Shown: one piece after another, positions 23,202-33,749 of the stretch
Layout: the number at the start of each line of letters is the position of its first letter
Position numbering within the stretch: position 1 is the stretch's first letter
DNA from: Enterobacter asburiae
Lineage (GTDB): Bacteria; Pseudomonadota; Gammaproteobacteria; Enterobacterales; Enterobacteriaceae
Assembly: GCF_021440515.1 (NCBI RefSeq)
Contig: NZ_JAKCMV010000008.1
Span: 26,526-90,525, forward strand
Direction: 5' to 3'
DNA: 64,000 nucleotides
Translations under genes and position numbers: made by a program
Notes under the pieces: model-generated
The model's database searches: none
The model's input: only the letters and a program-made list of their open reading frames with translations
What the model was told of the DNA's origin: nothing

Positions 23202-24371
23202 ATGCTGGAGTTGTTGTTTCTGCTTTTGCCTGTCGCCGCAGCTTATGGCTGGTATATGGGCCGCAGAAGTGCGCAACAAACTAAGCAGGATGAAGCCAAC
23301 CGACTCTCCCGCGACTACGTGGCGGGGGTCAACTTCCTTCTGAGCAATCAACAGGACAAAGCGGTTGACCTGTTCCTCGACATGCTTAAAGAGGACACCG
23401 GCACCGTTGAGGCGCATCTCACCCTGGGTAACCTGTTCCGCTCGCGCGGCGAGGTTGACCGTGCCATCCGCATTCACCAGACCCTGATGGAAAGCGCATC
23501 GTTAACCTACGATCAGCGCCTGCTTGCCGTACAGCAGCTGGGCCGCGACTATATGGCCGCCGGGTTGTACGACCGCGCGGAAGACATGTTCGCGCAGCTG
23601 GTGGATGAAACCGAATTCCGCATCAGCGCCTTACAGCAGCTGTTGCAGATTTATCAGGCCACCAGCGACTGGCAGAAAGCCATTGATACCGCAGAGCGCC
23701 TGGTCAAACTCGGCAAAGACAAACAGCGTGTTGAAATTGCGCATTTCTACTGCGAACTCGCGTTGCAGCAGATGGGCAACGACGACATGGAAAAAGCCAT
23801 GTCGCTGCTCAAGAAAGGCGCCGCCGCCGATCGTAACAGCGCGCGTGTCTCCATCATGATGGGGCGCGTGTTTATGGCGAAAGGGGATTTTGCCAAAGCG
23901 GTAGAGTGCCTGTTGCGGGTGATCGACCAGGATAAAGAACTGGTCAGCGAAACTCTCGAAATGCTGCAAACCTGCTATCAGCAGCTGGGCAAGCCGGACG
24001 AGTGGGTCGCTTTCCTGCGCCGCTGCGTAGAAGAAAATACCGGCGCAACGGCCGAGCTGATGTTGTCTGACGTGGTTGAGGAGCACGAAGGCAGCGACAC
24101 CGCGCAGGTATACATTACTCGCCAGCTGCAACGTCATCCGACGATGCGCGTTTTCCACAAGCTGATGGACTATCACCTTAATGACGCGGAAGAAGGGCGC
24201 GCCAAAGAGAGCCTGATGGTACTGCGTGACATGGTGGGCGAGCAGGTGCGCAGTAAACCGCGCTATCGCTGCCAGAAGTGCGGATTTACCGCCTTCACGC
24301 TGTACTGGCACTGTCCTTCATGCCGTGCGTGGTCCACCATTAAGCCAATTCGCGGTCTGGACGGGCAGTAA
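23202..24371 (+). CDS. lapB: Lipopolysaccharide assembly protein B
   Basis: LapB (YciM) is an inner-membrane-anchored TPR protein that acts as adaptor for FtsH degradation of LpxC and so sets LPS synthesis. At 389 residues it equals E. coli. It has an N-terminal membrane helix (about 1-20), a run of TPR repeats (about 35-330) and a C-terminal rubredoxin-like metal site with paired CxxC motifs (CQKCGF and CPSC). It is the second gene of the lapAB unit. Confidence 0.96.
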   Translation: MLELLFLLLPVAAAYGWYMGRRSAQQTKQDEANRLSRDYVAGVNFLLSNQQDKAVDLFLDMLKEDTGTVEAHLTLGNLFRSRGEVDRAIRIHQTLMESASLTYDQRLLAVQQLGRDYMAAGLYDRAEDMFAQLVDETEFRISALQQLLQIYQATSDWQKAIDTAERLVKLGKDKQRVEIAHFYCELALQQMGNDDMEKAMSLLKKGAAADRNSARVSIMMGRVFMAKGDFAKAVECLLRVIDQDKELVSETLEMLQTCYQQLGKPDEWVAFLRRCVEENTGATAELMLSDVVEEHEGSDTAQVYITRQLQRHPTMRVFHKLMDYHLNDAEEGRAKESLMVLRDMVGEQVRSKPRYRCQKCGFTAFTLYWHCPSCRAWSTIKPIRGLDGQ

Positions 24372-24557
24372 CTTTTTAAAAGCCCTCTTTTTAGTTACAA
24401 CATACTAAATGCTTTTTTTGTGAACGTTGGCACCGTGCGGTTTATCGGCCTGGCAGGAGAGGAAATCGATTCTGTCAATTTGCAGCGCTGACAGGTAGAA
24501 TGCTCGCCGTTTATCTGTTCCGCGCCGCTGCGCGCCCATAGACGAAAAGGGCTGGTC

Positions 24558-25295
24558 ATGACGTCTGTTAGTTCCTCTACTTCCCGCGTAGTTACTGATT
24601 CTCCTGTTGTTGTTGCGCTTGATTACAATAACCGCGATGCCGCACTGGCCTTCGTCGATGGCATTGATCCCCGCGACTGCCGCCTGAAGGTCGGTAAAGA
24701 GATGTTCACGCTGTTCGGGCCACAGCTGGTTCGCGATCTGCAACAGCGCGGTTTTGATATCTTCCTTGACCTCAAATTCCACGATATCCCGAACACCACG
24801 GCCCATGCGGTCGCCGCTGCGGCGGATCTGGGCGTATGGATGGTCAACGTTCATGCCTCGGGCGGGGCGCGTATGATGACCGCAGCCCGCGAAGCGCTGG
24901 TGCCCTTTGGCAAAGATGCGCCGTTGCTGATTGCCGTGACGGTGCTTACCAGCATGGACGACAACGACCTGCGCGATCTCGGTGTGACGTTGTCACCTGC
25001 CAAACATGCCGAGCGACTTGCTCGCCTGACGCAAAGCTGCGGGCTGGACGGCGTCGTGTGTTCTGCGCAGGAAGCGGTGCGATTTAAAGCAGAGTTCGGT
25101 CGGGACTTTAAGCTGGTTACGCCAGGCATCCGTCCGGCCGGCAGCGACGCAGGCGATCAGCGCCGTATTATGACCCCAGAACAGGCCTTAATTGCAGGCG
25201 TGGATTACATGGTGATTGGTCGTCCGGTTACGCAGTCAGCCGATCCTGCACAAACGCTGAAGGCTATTAATGCCTCACTGAAGAAGGACGCGTAA
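24558..25295 (+). CDS. pyrF: Orotidine 5'-phosphate decarboxylase
   Basis: PyrF catalyses the last step of UMP synthesis. The 245-residue protein has the core catalytic stretch [15 protein letters not shown] and the phosphate-gripping TPGIRP and GRPVTQ motifs. Length is identical to E. coli. Its TGA stop overlaps the yciH ATG by one base (TAATG arrangement), so the two are one operon. Confidence 0.98.
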   Translation: MTSVSSSTSRVVTDSPVVVALDYNNRDAALAFVDGIDPRDCRLKVGKEMFTLFGPQLVRDLQQRGFDIFLDLKFHDIPNTTAHAVAAAADLGVWMVNVHASGGARMMTAAREALVPFGKDAPLLIAVTVLTSMDDNDLRDLGVTLSPAKHAERLARLTQSCGLDGVVCSAQEAVRFKAEFGRDFKLVTPGIRPAGSDAGDQRRIMTPEQALIAGVDYMVIGRPVTQSADPAQTLKAINASLKKDA

Positions 25296-25621
25296 TGAGC
25301 GATTCCAACAGCCGTCTGGTCTACTCCACCGACACCGGGCGTATCGATGAACCCAAAGCGGTAGCCGAGCGCCCGAAAGGCGATGGCATTGTGCGTATTC
25401 AGCGCCAGACCAGCGGCAGAAAAGGCAAGGGCGTGTGCCTCGTCACCGGCATCGACCTGGACGAAGCTGAACTGGCGAAGCTGGCCGCCGAGCTGAAAAA
25501 GAAATGCGGATGCGGCGGGGCGGTGAAAGACGGTATTATCGAGATTCAGGGCGATAAACGCGATCTCATTAAAACGCTGCTCGAAGCCAAAGGCATGAAA
25601 GTAAAACTGGCGGGCGGTTAA
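25295..25621 (+). CDS. yciH: YciH, SUI1/eIF1-like translation factor
   Basis: YciH (108 residues) is a bacterial homologue of eukaryotic initiation factor 1. The SUI1 domain covers about residues 28-105, including KGKGVCLVTGIDLDEAEL and the Cys-Gly segment KKCGCGGAVKDG. In E. coli it has been linked to initiation fidelity. It is directly coupled to pyrF and followed by a strong terminator. Confidence 0.94.
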   Translation: MSDSNSRLVYSTDTGRIDEPKAVAERPKGDGIVRIQRQTSGRKGKGVCLVTGIDLDEAELAKLAAELKKKCGCGGAVKDGIIEIQGDKRDLIKTLLEAKGMKVKLAGG

Positions 25622-25640
25622 ATTAAATCGGTTTAATTAA

Positions 25641-25670
25641 AAAAGCCACGGTTTTCACCGTGGCTTTTTT
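25641..25670. terminator. pyrF-yciH terminator, also usable by osmB
   Basis: AAAAGCCACGGT and ACCGTGGCTTTT form a perfect 12-bp stem around TTTC, ending in T6 on the plus strand and an A-run on the left, so it works in both directions. Confidence 0.93.
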
Positions 25671-25736
25671 ATGTGCGTAAGTCAGACCTGAAATGTACTT
25701 AATATATCGTTATACCGGTGGATGCCGTTATGTAGA

Positions 25737-25955
25737 TTATTTACCCACCTGGTGACCAATCACACCACCGACAGCAGCACCACCTAATGTACCCAGCGTA
25801 CTACCATCCGTCAGCACGGCGCCACCGAGGGCACCCGCACCAGCACCGATTGCGGTGTTACGGTCGCGTTTAGACCAGTTAGAGCATGCGCTCAGAGACA
25901 TTGCTACAGTGATTGCCAGAACAGCGGCGGCTAATTTTTTGCTGGTTAAGGTCAT
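25737..25955 (-). CDS. osmB: Osmotically inducible lipoprotein OsmB
   Basis: OsmB is a 72-residue outer-membrane lipoprotein induced by high osmolarity and stationary phase in E. coli. A lipoprotein signal with lipobox LSAC (Cys24) is clear, followed by a Gly/Ala-rich glycine-zipper segment (IGAGAGALGGAV and GGAAVGGVIGHQ). It stands alone on the minus strand between the yciH terminator and yciT. Confidence 0.95.
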   Translation of the reverse strand: MTLTSKKLAAAVLAITVAMSLSACSNWSKRDRNTAIGAGAGALGGAVLTDGSTLGTLGGAAVGGVIGHQVGK

Positions 25956-26219
25956 AATACTTTCTCCTGAATTATCGATTCACGGAAAGAAATGCACTTT
26001 AAGTATAGCCAACTGGCATACAAAAATTCCTTTTTCCGTGAAAGCTGGTCGCGACGGGATTGTTATCACGCAGGTGATAGTCACTTCCTGTTATATCGCT
26101 AACATTAATTTTACGATGATTATGCAGGTAATACAGGTAAAAAGTCTTAAAGGGTGTCCAGGAATCATCTCAGACAAAGGGAATAGACTGCGCCCGACAT
26201 TTGCAGGCGCAGAAATAGA

Positions 26220-26972
26220 TCACGAGGTTTTTTTCACAATATCGACTAACAGGCCATTCTGCTGGAGCCGCTCACGGTGTTCATCGCTTAAACGCTCGTC
26301 GGTAATGACGCGGCTGAAGCGGGAAATCGGTCCCATCGTGTAAGGATGAACGGCACCGAACTTAGAGCTGTCGGTCAGGACAATCGCCTCACACTCTTTT
26401 TCCAGAACGGCGTTTACCACGTCCGAACGCATCATATCCCGGCCCGTAAAGCCGGTCTCCGCCTGCCAGCCGTCAATACCGATAAAGGCTTTGCTGAAGT
26501 GAACCTGCTGAACGTATTGTCGGGTAAGCGGGCCCACCATGCTCTCGCTCTTTTTCTGGTAAATCCCGCCCAGTAAAATCACTTCACATTTAGTCTCTTT
26601 CAGCAGGTGTGCGATATAGCTGCTGACGGTAATGATGGTGATATCTTTCTGATTCGCCAGGGTACGCGCCAGTAGAGCGTTGCTGCTGCCGTTTTCGATA
26701 AACACCGTTTCCCCGTTATTCACCAGCGAGGCGGCAAACTCTGCCAGCTCACGCTTGAGCGCATAGTTGTTCATCATGCGGGTTTCAACGTCATCGCTGT
26801 CGAGCGGTACGGCATACCCATGCGCGCGACGCAGGTAGCTCTGTTTTTCCAGAAGATTAAGATCCTGGCGAATTGTCACTTCAGATACGCCAGTAGCTTT
26901 AGCGAGGTCGACCACGCTGACGCGTCCCTGATCGATGACCATCTGCAAAATGATTTGTTGTCGGGAATTCAT
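26220..26972 (-). CDS. yciT: DeoR-family regulator YciT
   Basis: YciT is a DeoR-type repressor with an N-terminal winged helix ([22 protein letters not shown] at about 20-40, shown here as the recognition region) and a sugar-phosphate-isomerase-like effector domain containing [10 protein letters not shown] and LTDSSKFG. I take MNSRQQ at 26972 (250 residues, E. coli 249); a start three codons earlier is possible. In E. coli YciT has been connected with osmotic-response genes; its ligand is unknown. It is separated from yciZ by 43 bases and probably shares its transcript. Confidence 0.92.
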   Translation of the reverse strand: MNSRQQIILQMVIDQGRVSVVDLAKATGVSEVTIRQDLNLLEKQSYLRRAHGYAVPLDSDDVETRMMNNYALKRELAEFAASLVNNGETVFIENGSSNALLARTLANQKDITIITVSSYIAHLLKETKCEVILLGGIYQKKSESMVGPLTRQYVQQVHFSKAFIGIDGWQAETGFTGRDMMRSDVVNAVLEKECEAIVLTDSSKFGAVHPYTMGPISRFSRVITDERLSDEHRERLQQNGLLVDIVKKTS

Positions 26973-27015
26973 AGCATCCATTAAAAAAAACGAAACGAGG
27001 TCGAAGGCGTGGTGA

Positions 27016-27198
27016 TTACACTTCCCACGGCGCTTTAGGCTGTGTGCTTTCCGGTGCGATATCCGCGCCATGCTGTGCCAGTAGCTCGGACTTTAGGATC
27101 TCAAGATTACGGATAGCAGAGTGATAATCGCCCGCTACCAGAATATCCAGCACGGTATCAATACGTTGTGCCACGGTCTGTGCATCAATAGTAGACAT
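27016..27198 (-). CDS. yciZ: UPF0509 small protein YciZ
   Basis: YciZ is a 60-residue protein of unknown function. It is helical ([18 protein letters not shown] core) and ends PKAPWEV, matching E. coli YciZ (57 residues) end to end, with a few extra residues in the variable stretch before the end. It lies upstream of yciT on the same strand and diverges from the DSF synthase gene. Confidence 0.9.
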   Translation of the reverse strand: MSTIDAQTVAQRIDTVLDILVAGDYHSAIRNLEILKSELLAQHGADIAPESTQPKAPWEV

Positions 27199-27340
27199 AA
27201 TCTCACCCCTGAGCGAAAAGTTAATATTTTCAATGATGCAGAAATTGGGTTCAAAAGAGAAGGGAAAAAATGCACTTAGGAAAGTACATAAATGAAAGTG
27301 ATAATTTTACCCCCTCGCATACAGGGAGCGGAATGAGTGG

Positions 27341-27389
27341 ATTAGTCTAATTCTGCGCGCAAGGCGCTTTTTTATATGAGGAATTAGAC
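27341..27389 (+). promoter_or_regulatory. Inverted repeat overlapping the rpfF ribosome-binding site
   Basis: GTCTAATTC (27345-27353) is the exact complement of GAATTAGAC (27381-27389), which starts inside the ribosome-binding site GAGGAA and runs to one base before the rpfF ATG. The 27-base loop contains GCGC-5 bases-GCGC followed by six T residues, like a tiny intrinsic terminator. The left arm is also part of a short palindrome, ATTAG-T-CTAAT. Either mRNA masking of the start site or protein binding is possible; this is inference. Confidence 0.55.
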
Positions 27390-27390
27390 C

Positions 27391-28260
27391 ATGACAGTGA
27401 TCAACCAAGCTACCTGCACATTGTTTACCGACGCTGAACGTTTCACCCAACTGGCGGCCTATTACGAGGAGGAGCGGCGTACCGTATGGATGATGCTGCG
27501 CTCGCAGCCGCGCCCCTGCTTCAACCATGCGTTAATAGAGGAGATCATGAACCTTTCCTGGCTGGTGCGGCAAAACGGTTTCGTCGTCGATTTCTGGGTG
27601 ACCGGCTCGCTGGTGCCCGATATGTACAACACCGGCGGGGATCTGCAATTCTTTGTTGAATGCATACAGAACGGGCGTCGTGAGGCGTTACGCGCCTACG
27701 CGCGCGCCTGCGTCGACTGCGTACACGCCGCGTCACGCGGTTTTGATACGGGCGCCATCTCGCTGGCGATGGTCGAAGGCAGCGCCTTAGGCGGGGGGTT
27801 TGAGGCGGCGCTGGCGCATCATTTTGTCCTTGCCCAGCGCGATGCCCGGCTGGGTTTCCCGGAAATTGCGTTCAACCTGTTCCCCGGCATGGGCGGCTAC
27901 TCGCTGGTGGCGCGTCGTTCCGGCATGAAGCTGGCGGAGGAGCTTATCTACAAAGGGGAATCGCACACCGCGGAATGGTACGAACAGCACGGGCTGGTCG
28001 ACGTGTTATTCGAACCGGGGCAGAGCTACGTATCTGTAAGAACCTTTATCGATACCTTGCAGCCAAAGATGAACGGCGTGCGCGCCATGCTTCGCGCCCG
28101 CACCCGGGTACTGCAACTGCCGCGCAGTGAACTGATGGATATTACCGAGGACTGGGTCGATGCGGCGTTTTGCCTTGACCCCAAAGATATTGCCTATATG
28201 GAGCGGCTGGTATTGCTGCAAAACCGCCATCACGCGGCAGGTTTACGCAAAGCAAGCTAA
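27391..28260 (+). CDS. rpfF: DSF-family signal synthase, crotonase fold
   Basis: This 289-residue protein resembles RpfF, the crotonase-family enzyme that makes cis-2-unsaturated fatty-acid signals (DSF/BDSF) from acyl-ACP by dehydration and thioester cleavage. The two catalytic glutamates of the family are present with the correct 20-residue spacing: Glu138 in LGGGFEAAL and Glu158 in LGFPEIAFN. The oxyanion-hole region [10 protein letters not shown] precedes them. GAGGAA before the ATG supports the start. E. coli lacks this gene at the same locus. It converges with rpfR, the stops overlapping by four bases, which matches the rpfF-rpfR pairing known from Cronobacter and Burkholderia. Exact acyl product cannot be read from sequence. 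Confidence 0.88.
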   Translation: MTVINQATCTLFTDAERFTQLAAYYEEERRTVWMMLRSQPRPCFNHALIEEIMNLSWLVRQNGFVVDFWVTGSLVPDMYNTGGDLQFFVECIQNGRREALRAYARACVDCVHAASRGFDTGAISLAMVEGSALGGGFEAALAHHFVLAQRDARLGFPEIAFNLFPGMGGYSLVARRSGMKLAEELIYKGESHTAEWYEQHGLVDVLFEPGQSYVSVRTFIDTLQPKMNGVRAMLRARTRVLQLPRSELMDITEDWVDAAFCLDPKDIAYMERLVLLQNRHHAAGLRKAS

Positions 28261-30248
28261 CGCATTTTTCTCGACTGATAGCGCTTTAGCCATCGCTCGA
28301 ATGCGGCAGCGGGCATGGGCTTAGCAAAAAGAAATCCCTGCCGTTCGTTGACGCCATTCTTGGTCAGAAAGGCGTCTTCTTTTGCGCTCTCGACACCTTC
28401 CGCAATCACCTGCAAGTTCAGCGCCTGCGCGACGGCCACGATGGCCCGCACCAGAGATTGTGAAATCGACTGCTTATGAATATCCCGCACGAAAGCCTGA
28501 TCCAGCTTAATCGCGTCGATAGGAAAACGAGCAAGCTGTGAAAGAGAAGAGTAGCCCGTACCGAAGTCGTCCAGATGGATTTGCGCCCCCAGCTGGCTGA
28601 ACTGCTGGATCACCGACAGCGCCAGCTCTTCATTTTCAATCAGGCAGCTTTCGGTGAGCTCCACGTCGATAGGGCAGTATTCGAAGTTCAAATCTTTCAG
28701 CGCCTGTTTGAGATCGCTGAAAATGGTCTGGTCCGCCAGCTGACGCGCCGACACGTTGACCGCCACCCGCAGATTAATGCCTTTATCGCGCCATCTGGCG
28801 ACCTGACGCACCACGTCCAGCATGACCCAGCGACCCAGCGGCACAATCAGGCCAGACTCTTCCGCATAGGAGATAAACTCCAGCGGCGGGATCAGCCCGC
28901 GTTCAGGCGACTGCCAGCGTACCAGCGCCTCAAGGCTGCGCACTTCGCCGCGCCAGGTCATCTTCGGCTGGTAGTGGATAAGCAGCTGATCGTTATCCAG
29001 CGCTTTACGCAGGTTGGTGTCCAGCCACAGATATTCGAAGACCCGCTGGTTCATTTCAGGGGAGAAGACGCAGAACTTGCCGCGACCGCTCTCTTTGGCG
29101 GTATACATGGCGGTATCGGCATTGCGGATCACGCTTTCACGATCGCCGCCGTGCTGCGGGACGAGCGCAATGCCCAGCGAACAGCCGGTATAGACTTCGA
29201 TTAACCCGATGCGGAAGGGCTGGCGCAGGCGGGTAAGAATACGCGAGGCCATCGCCTCCAGCGTGCTTTGCGAGGTATTGGTCGCGAGGACGATAAACTC
29301 ATCGCCACCCAGACGCGCGAGAATTTGTCCCTCTTCGAGGCAGCTCAGAATAGCCAGCGCGACCGCCTGAAGAAGCTGATCGCCAAACATATGCCCGTAG
29401 GCATCGTTCACTTTTTTAAAGTTATCGAGATCGAGATACACCACGCCGACCTGCGTGTCTCCACGCGTGTCGATGGCGTCGGAAATCAGGTCATGGATGG
29501 CGTTTCTGTTGGGCAAACCGGTGATGGTATCGGTATTGGCCAGCACCCGCAGGCGCTCCTGGGCGCGGCGTTCTTCGGTGATATCGGTCCCGGAGCAGAT
29601 CAGGAAAATTTCGTTTTTGCCGCTGCCGCTGTGGACAAATTTATTGCGGAACAGAAACAGACGTTGTCCTTTTCGCGTCTTGATCCAGCGTTCCACCTCG
29701 TAGGAACTGCCGTTACGAAAAAAACCGGTGATGTTGCGTTTCGAGGCGGCGGCCTCGCTGCGGCTCATGAACAGCTTAAAGACGTTCTGGCCGATCACTT
29801 CCTGCTCTTTAAGGCCCGTGTACTCTTCGCTCAGGCGGTTAAAGCGCTGGATATTGCCGTTCTGATCGAGAATAACAATGACGGAGTTGGCTTCGGATAC
29901 GACCTGTTCGGCAAAGGAGAGTCCCTGTACCAGATCCCGCGCGACGGAAGGAGTATCGTTCCAGGCCGACGCGGTACCGGCCCACTCCTTTTTATTGATC
30001 TTTCGCCCCACCAGATGAACGGAAACATCAGTGCCATAGAGCGACAATGAGAGGGTAATGCTGGAGGTGATCACCGTCAGCTGGCGGATGAGGTCGGCCT
30101 GATCGTCAGTTAGCGCCACGACCTGAACAACGTCGGCACTTTCGCTTGCTGCCAGATGAAGAGCATTGCTGTCGGCCGTCAGACGCCACCAGGGGCTGTG
30201 CGTCCCCATGTAACGAAACAGCAAATTCTGCTCCAGATCGTCCATCAT
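28257..30248 (-). CDS. rpfR: RpfR/Gmr (PdeR): RpfF-interaction, PAS, GGDEF and EAL protein
   Basis: This is the orthologue of E. coli Gmr/PdeR and of Cronobacter/Burkholderia RpfR. From ATG 30248 (GGGAG upstream) it has 663 residues: an N-terminal RpfF-interaction (FI) domain at about 1-95, a PAS domain at about 108-225 that binds BDSF in characterised RpfR proteins, a GGDEF domain with intact GGDEF at 314-318, and an EAL domain with EAL at 440-442 and the [10 protein letters not shown] and EGVES motifs. Known RpfR raises its phosphodiesterase activity when BDSF binds, lowering c-di-GMP. A GTG five codons upstream is an alternative start. In E. coli the protein also acts as a trigger in the DgcM-MlrA-csgD route. 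Confidence 0.93.
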   Translation of the reverse strand: MMDDLEQNLLFRYMGTHSPWWRLTADSNALHLAASESADVVQVVALTDDQADLIRQLTVITSSITLSLSLYGTDVSVHLVGRKINKKEWAGTASAWNDTPSVARDLVQGLSFAEQVVSEANSVIVILDQNGNIQRFNRLSEEYTGLKEQEVIGQNVFKLFMSRSEAAASKRNITGFFRNGSSYEVERWIKTRKGQRLFLFRNKFVHSGSGKNEIFLICSGTDITEERRAQERLRVLANTDTITGLPNRNAIHDLISDAIDTRGDTQVGVVYLDLDNFKKVNDAYGHMFGDQLLQAVALAILSCLEEGQILARLGGDEFIVLATNTSQSTLEAMASRILTRLRQPFRIGLIEVYTGCSLGIALVPQHGGDRESVIRNADTAMYTAKESGRGKFCVFSPEMNQRVFEYLWLDTNLRKALDNDQLLIHYQPKMTWRGEVRSLEALVRWQSPERGLIPPLEFISYAEESGLIVPLGRWVMLDVVRQVARWRDKGINLRVAVNVSARQLADQTIFSDLKQALKDLNFEYCPIDVELTESCLIENEELALSVIQQFSQLGAQIHLDDFGTGYSSLSQLARFPIDAIKLDQAFVRDIHKQSISQSLVRAIVAVAQALNLQVIAEGVESAKEDAFLTKNGVNERQGFLFAKPMPAAAFERWLKRYQSRKMR

Positions 30249-30522
30249 GTTTTCTCCCGTCACTGCTCAATAGCGCAAAGTTTATTCATTTGCAGTCGAC
30301 TTTTCCGTCGTGAAACAGCGGCAAAACCGAAGTGAACTTATTGTTTTTCCCAGTTTTATTATAGTAAAACGCGTCGAGCTGAAAAGGATAGGATCGGTAT
30401 AAAAATTCACGTAACCGACTATACCGGCACTCTTTTACTGTAGATAATTCTGGCGGGTTTGGGTGAGCGGATGCGGAAAATAGTCGGAAAAAAAGATGAT
30501 TTTTGTGGGCTGACAAACAAAG
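30249..30522. other. rnb-rpfR intergenic region
   Basis: The AT-rich stretch between the rpfR start and the rnb terminator should hold the rpfR promoter on the minus strand. I found no gene in it; the minus-strand frame at 30286-30561 crosses the rnb terminator and looks spurious. Confidence 0.5.
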
Positions 30523-30564
30523 TAAAAATGTCGGCCTTTCCGAAAGGGAAATGGCCGACATTTT
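30522..30564 (-). terminator. rnb terminator
   Basis: AAAATGTCGGCC (30525-30536) pairs perfectly with GGCCGACATTTT (30553-30564); on the minus strand the stem is followed by T residues. It sits ten bases after the rnb stop. Confidence 0.85.
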
Positions 30565-30573
30565 AATACGTTA

Positions 30574-32508
30574 TCAGGCGGCAGGGCGCGCGATGATACT
30601 GCGGGTTTCCATGCGGACTTCAGCGATGGTGACGTCAATCACGTCGGTGACTTTATAAACCACTTCGCCTTTGATCTGCACGGAGCCGTTCTCCTGGCTA
30701 CAGACCATTTCGTCACGCACCGCGTGGATGAACGGGGCAGGGATAAAGGCAACGGCGCCGTTATCCACCAGACGCACGCGCATTCCACCGCGGCTGACAT
30801 CAATGATTTCCGCCGGGAAGCGGGTGTCGGTACCGGCTTTGTCCTTCAGGAAACGGGCATACAACCAGTCACCCACGTCGCGCTCGGCCATACGGTTCAG
30901 GCGGCGACGTTCAGCCATCTGCACGGTAGTGTCGTCCTGCGGACGCGCAATGGATTCACCCTTGATAATCGCTTTCAGCAGGCGGTGGTTAACCATGTCG
31001 CCATACTTACGGATTGGGGACGTCCAGGTGGCGTAGGCTTCCAGACCCAGACCAAAGTGCGGGCCTGGCTCGATGCTGATTTCCGCGAAGGACTGGAAAC
31101 GGCGGATGCGGCTGTCGAGGAAGCCGGATGGCTGTGCATCCAGTTCGCGGCGAAGCTTGCAGAAACCGTTCAGGGTCAACACCTCTTCAGGATCGACGTG
31201 GACGTCATGGGTTTTCAGCAGTGCGGCCAGCGCTTCGGTGTTCGCCGGGTCAAAACCGGTGTGGACGTTGTAGATGCCAAAGCCTAACTTGTCACGCAGC
31301 ACGCGTGCGGCGCAAATGTTGGCCGAGATCATCGCCTCTTCAACGATACGGTTAGCGATGCGGCGCGGTTCGGCAACGATATTCAGCACTTCGCCTTTTT
31401 CACCCAGCACGAAGCGGTAATCAGGACGATCTTTGAAGACCAGGGCGTGGGTTTTACGCCAGTCGCTGCGGCTCAGGCAGACGCGATGCAGCAGACGGAT
31501 CTGCGCGGCAATGGCGTCGTTTTCTGGTTTCCAGCTACCGCTGTTTTCCAGCCAGTCGGACACGTCGTCATAGGCGAGCTTGGCTTTCGATTCGATGGTT
31601 GCGGCAAAGAACTCGATATCGTCTTCGATCGTACCGTCTGCGGCAATGGTCATGCGGCAGGCGAGGACCGGGCGCACTTCGTTCGGACGCAGCGAGCAGA
31701 GATCGTCAGAGAGTTCGCGCGGCAGCATCGGAATGTTGAAGCCAGGCAGGTAGTTGGTAAATGAGCGGATTTTTGCGGCGTTATCAAGCTTGCTGCCTTC
31801 CACAATCCAGGCGGTGGGATCGGCAATCGCCACGGTGAGGGTAAGCTTGCCGTCTGCGGCTTCTTCCACAAACAGGGCATCGTCCATATCTTCGGTGCTG
31901 GCGCTGTCGATGGTGACAAAATCCAGCGCCGTCAGGTCGCGACGTTCAAGACCTTCGTCCTGCATTTCAGTCGCTACGCCGTCCGGCGCTTCTTTTTCGA
32001 GATTATGGCGTGCCAGCGTCACCCACCACGGCACGAAGTGGTCGTCGCCAAAGGTGATGAACTGGGTCAGCTCCGCGTAGAAGCCGCGGTCGCCTTTCAG
32101 CGGATGACGGCGCATTTCTGCAACGGCCCAGTCACCCTCTTTAAAATCGTGCTCAACGCCACGAGCGGCGCGGCAAGGAATGGCATCTTTCAGCAGGGGA
32201 TGGTCAGGAACAATAGAAAGACGGTCGTCTTTTCTGTGCACCTTCCCGACAAAGCGGGTCAGGAACGGCTCGATGAGTTCTTCCGGCTCGGCAGACTCGC
32301 GTTCCTTTTCGGTATGAATAACGGCCATTACGCGGTCGCCGTGCATCACTTTCTTCATCTGCGGAGGCGGAATGAAGTAGCTTTTCTGCGCATCGACTTC
32401 CAGGAAGCCAAAGCCCTTTTCCGTGGCTTTTACTACCCCTTCTGCACGCGGCGTCTGGGAATGCAGTTGCTGTTTAAGCTGCGCTAGCAGCGGGTTGTCC
32501 TGAAACAT
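30574..32508 (-). CDS. rnb: Exoribonuclease II
   Basis: RNase II is the main processive 3'-5' hydrolytic exoribonuclease on unstructured RNA. The 644-residue protein equals E. coli in length: two N-terminal cold-shock domains (about 1-170), the RNB catalytic domain with [14 protein letters not shown] carrying the metal-binding aspartates, and a C-terminal S1 domain (about 560-644). It has its own terminator and lies upstream of rpfR on the same strand. Confidence 0.98.
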   Translation of the reverse strand: MFQDNPLLAQLKQQLHSQTPRAEGVVKATEKGFGFLEVDAQKSYFIPPPQMKKVMHGDRVMAVIHTEKERESAEPEELIEPFLTRFVGKVHRKDDRLSIVPDHPLLKDAIPCRAARGVEHDFKEGDWAVAEMRRHPLKGDRGFYAELTQFITFGDDHFVPWWVTLARHNLEKEAPDGVATEMQDEGLERRDLTALDFVTIDSASTEDMDDALFVEEAADGKLTLTVAIADPTAWIVEGSKLDNAAKIRSFTNYLPGFNIPMLPRELSDDLCSLRPNEVRPVLACRMTIAADGTIEDDIEFFAATIESKAKLAYDDVSDWLENSGSWKPENDAIAAQIRLLHRVCLSRSDWRKTHALVFKDRPDYRFVLGEKGEVLNIVAEPRRIANRIVEEAMISANICAARVLRDKLGFGIYNVHTGFDPANTEALAALLKTHDVHVDPEEVLTLNGFCKLRRELDAQPSGFLDSRIRRFQSFAEISIEPGPHFGLGLEAYATWTSPIRKYGDMVNHRLLKAIIKGESIARPQDDTTVQMAERRRLNRMAERDVGDWLYARFLKDKAGTDTRFPAEIIDVSRGGMRVRLVDNGAVAFIPAPFIHAVRDEMVCSQENGSVQIKGEVVYKVTDVIDVTIAEVRMETRSIIARPAA

Positions 32509-32596
32509 AATGTTCTATTTTAGTAGCCATTGAGCGGCTGACAGTTTTACGCGATTCTCACTGTTACGGCAAGCGCTCTTTAGGTGATAAGCAGGG

Positions 32597-33592
32597 TTAG
32601 GCTGCTTTGCCAAGCGCGATTTTCAGACGCTCAAGCCAGCCGCAAAATGCGCTCCAGGTGAGCAGGTTAATCGCCTGCGCCGGGGGGATCCCTTCATCCG
32701 TGAGCGGCGTGAACTGCGCGGCGCTGAAGCGGTCAGGAGACTGGCTCAACAGCACAGTTGCAGCGGCCAGGGACGGCGACGAAATCGGTTCGCGGATGCC
32801 GCTTTGCACTATCTCACCGATCAGATCGAGCAGCACCGGTTCATGGCACAGCGTGGGGGTGAGAAGCTGAAGTTCAGGCTCGGCCTGCCAGCGGGCAAGC
32901 GATTCCAGCTGCTGCGGCGTGGCGTAACGCAGCTCAACGTCAGGAATAATCGCCACCCATTGCTGGTCGTCCTGCGACGACGAGGCGATAAGCGCGTGAG
33001 GCTGGATGTGGTGTCCCGGCAGCCAGCGTACGGGCTGGCCGAGCAGCGCCTGAAACGCGGCGACGACGCGCGCCTGAAAACCGATAAACCCGATTATCTG
33101 ATTGATTAATACAATGTCATAGGTCGTGAGGCCGACCTCATCCAGCTGCTGCTGCGCTTTGTCGTCAATCACGTCCGGGGAGCTGGCAAGCTGGCGGGCA
33201 TACTGGGTAATTTGTGCGAGGCGACGATTACTTTCTCGGGAGGAGTCGGGACCAGGAAGCGGGGCGAGCAGGGCGGCGTAGTGGTTACAGAGGCGCTGCA
33301 CGCCGCAGGCTTGGGCAACCGTCAGCGCGGTGCTGAGCCGGTCATAGGCGCTCAGCGTACGCAGCCGGTTAACGGGCACGTCGAGCGGGAAGAGCAGATG
33401 ACAAAGCGCGCGCGCGGGCGCAAGCCAGCTTTCGCAGTGGATGACAATCTCTTCAGGTAGGGCTAAATCGAGCAAAAAACGATCGTCGACGTTAGCGGCT
33501 TCGGGCACCAGTGGCAGCACGTCCGTCTGCGAATGATTTGACTGGGTTTCATGATACCAGTGGCCTTTGCCAGAAAAACGGCGCTGTTCCAT
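32597..33592 (-). CDS. yciW: YciW, CMD/AhpD-like domain protein
   Basis: YciW belongs to the carboxymuconolactone-decarboxylase-like (AhpD fold) group and is annotated as a putative oxidoreductase. In E. coli it is part of the cysteine-responsive regulon and affects cysteine/methionine metabolism. The 331-residue protein starts at an ATG with AAGGAA nine bases upstream; E. coli YciW is annotated somewhat longer at the N-terminus. The typical CMD CxxxH motif is not obvious, so enzymatic function is uncertain. No signal peptide is seen. Confidence 0.85.
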   Translation of the reverse strand: MEQRRFSGKGHWYHETQSNHSQTDVLPLVPEAANVDDRFLLDLALPEEIVIHCESWLAPARALCHLLFPLDVPVNRLRTLSAYDRLSTALTVAQACGVQRLCNHYAALLAPLPGPDSSRESNRRLAQITQYARQLASSPDVIDDKAQQQLDEVGLTTYDIVLINQIIGFIGFQARVVAAFQALLGQPVRWLPGHHIQPHALIASSSQDDQQWVAIIPDVELRYATPQQLESLARWQAEPELQLLTPTLCHEPVLLDLIGEIVQSGIREPISSPSLAAATVLLSQSPDRFSAAQFTPLTDEGIPPAQAINLLTWSAFCGWLERLKIALGKAA

Positions 33593-33711
33593 GGGCGTTC
33601 CTTGATCTCAAATTGGCGATCAATATCCTGGCGTAAGGCGGATGAGGGGAAAAATATTGTTAGGTGATAACAAATAGCGGAACGGAATAACGACGGGCAG
33701 GGGCGGGGAAA

Positions 33712-33743
33712 GAAAAACTCTCTTCCCGGGGAGGGAAGAGAGT
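33712..33743 (-). terminator. fabI terminator
   Basis: ACTCTCTTCCC (33717-33727) pairs with GGGAAGAGAGT (33733-33743), 11 bp with a 5-base loop, followed on the minus strand by TTTTTCTTT. Confidence 0.9.
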
Positions 33744-33749
33744 AACGGC

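Noticed and set aside
29268..30050. Plus-strand 260-codon frame opposite rpfR
   Set aside because: Shadow of the PAS-GGDEF coding sequence; rpfR motifs are unambiguous.
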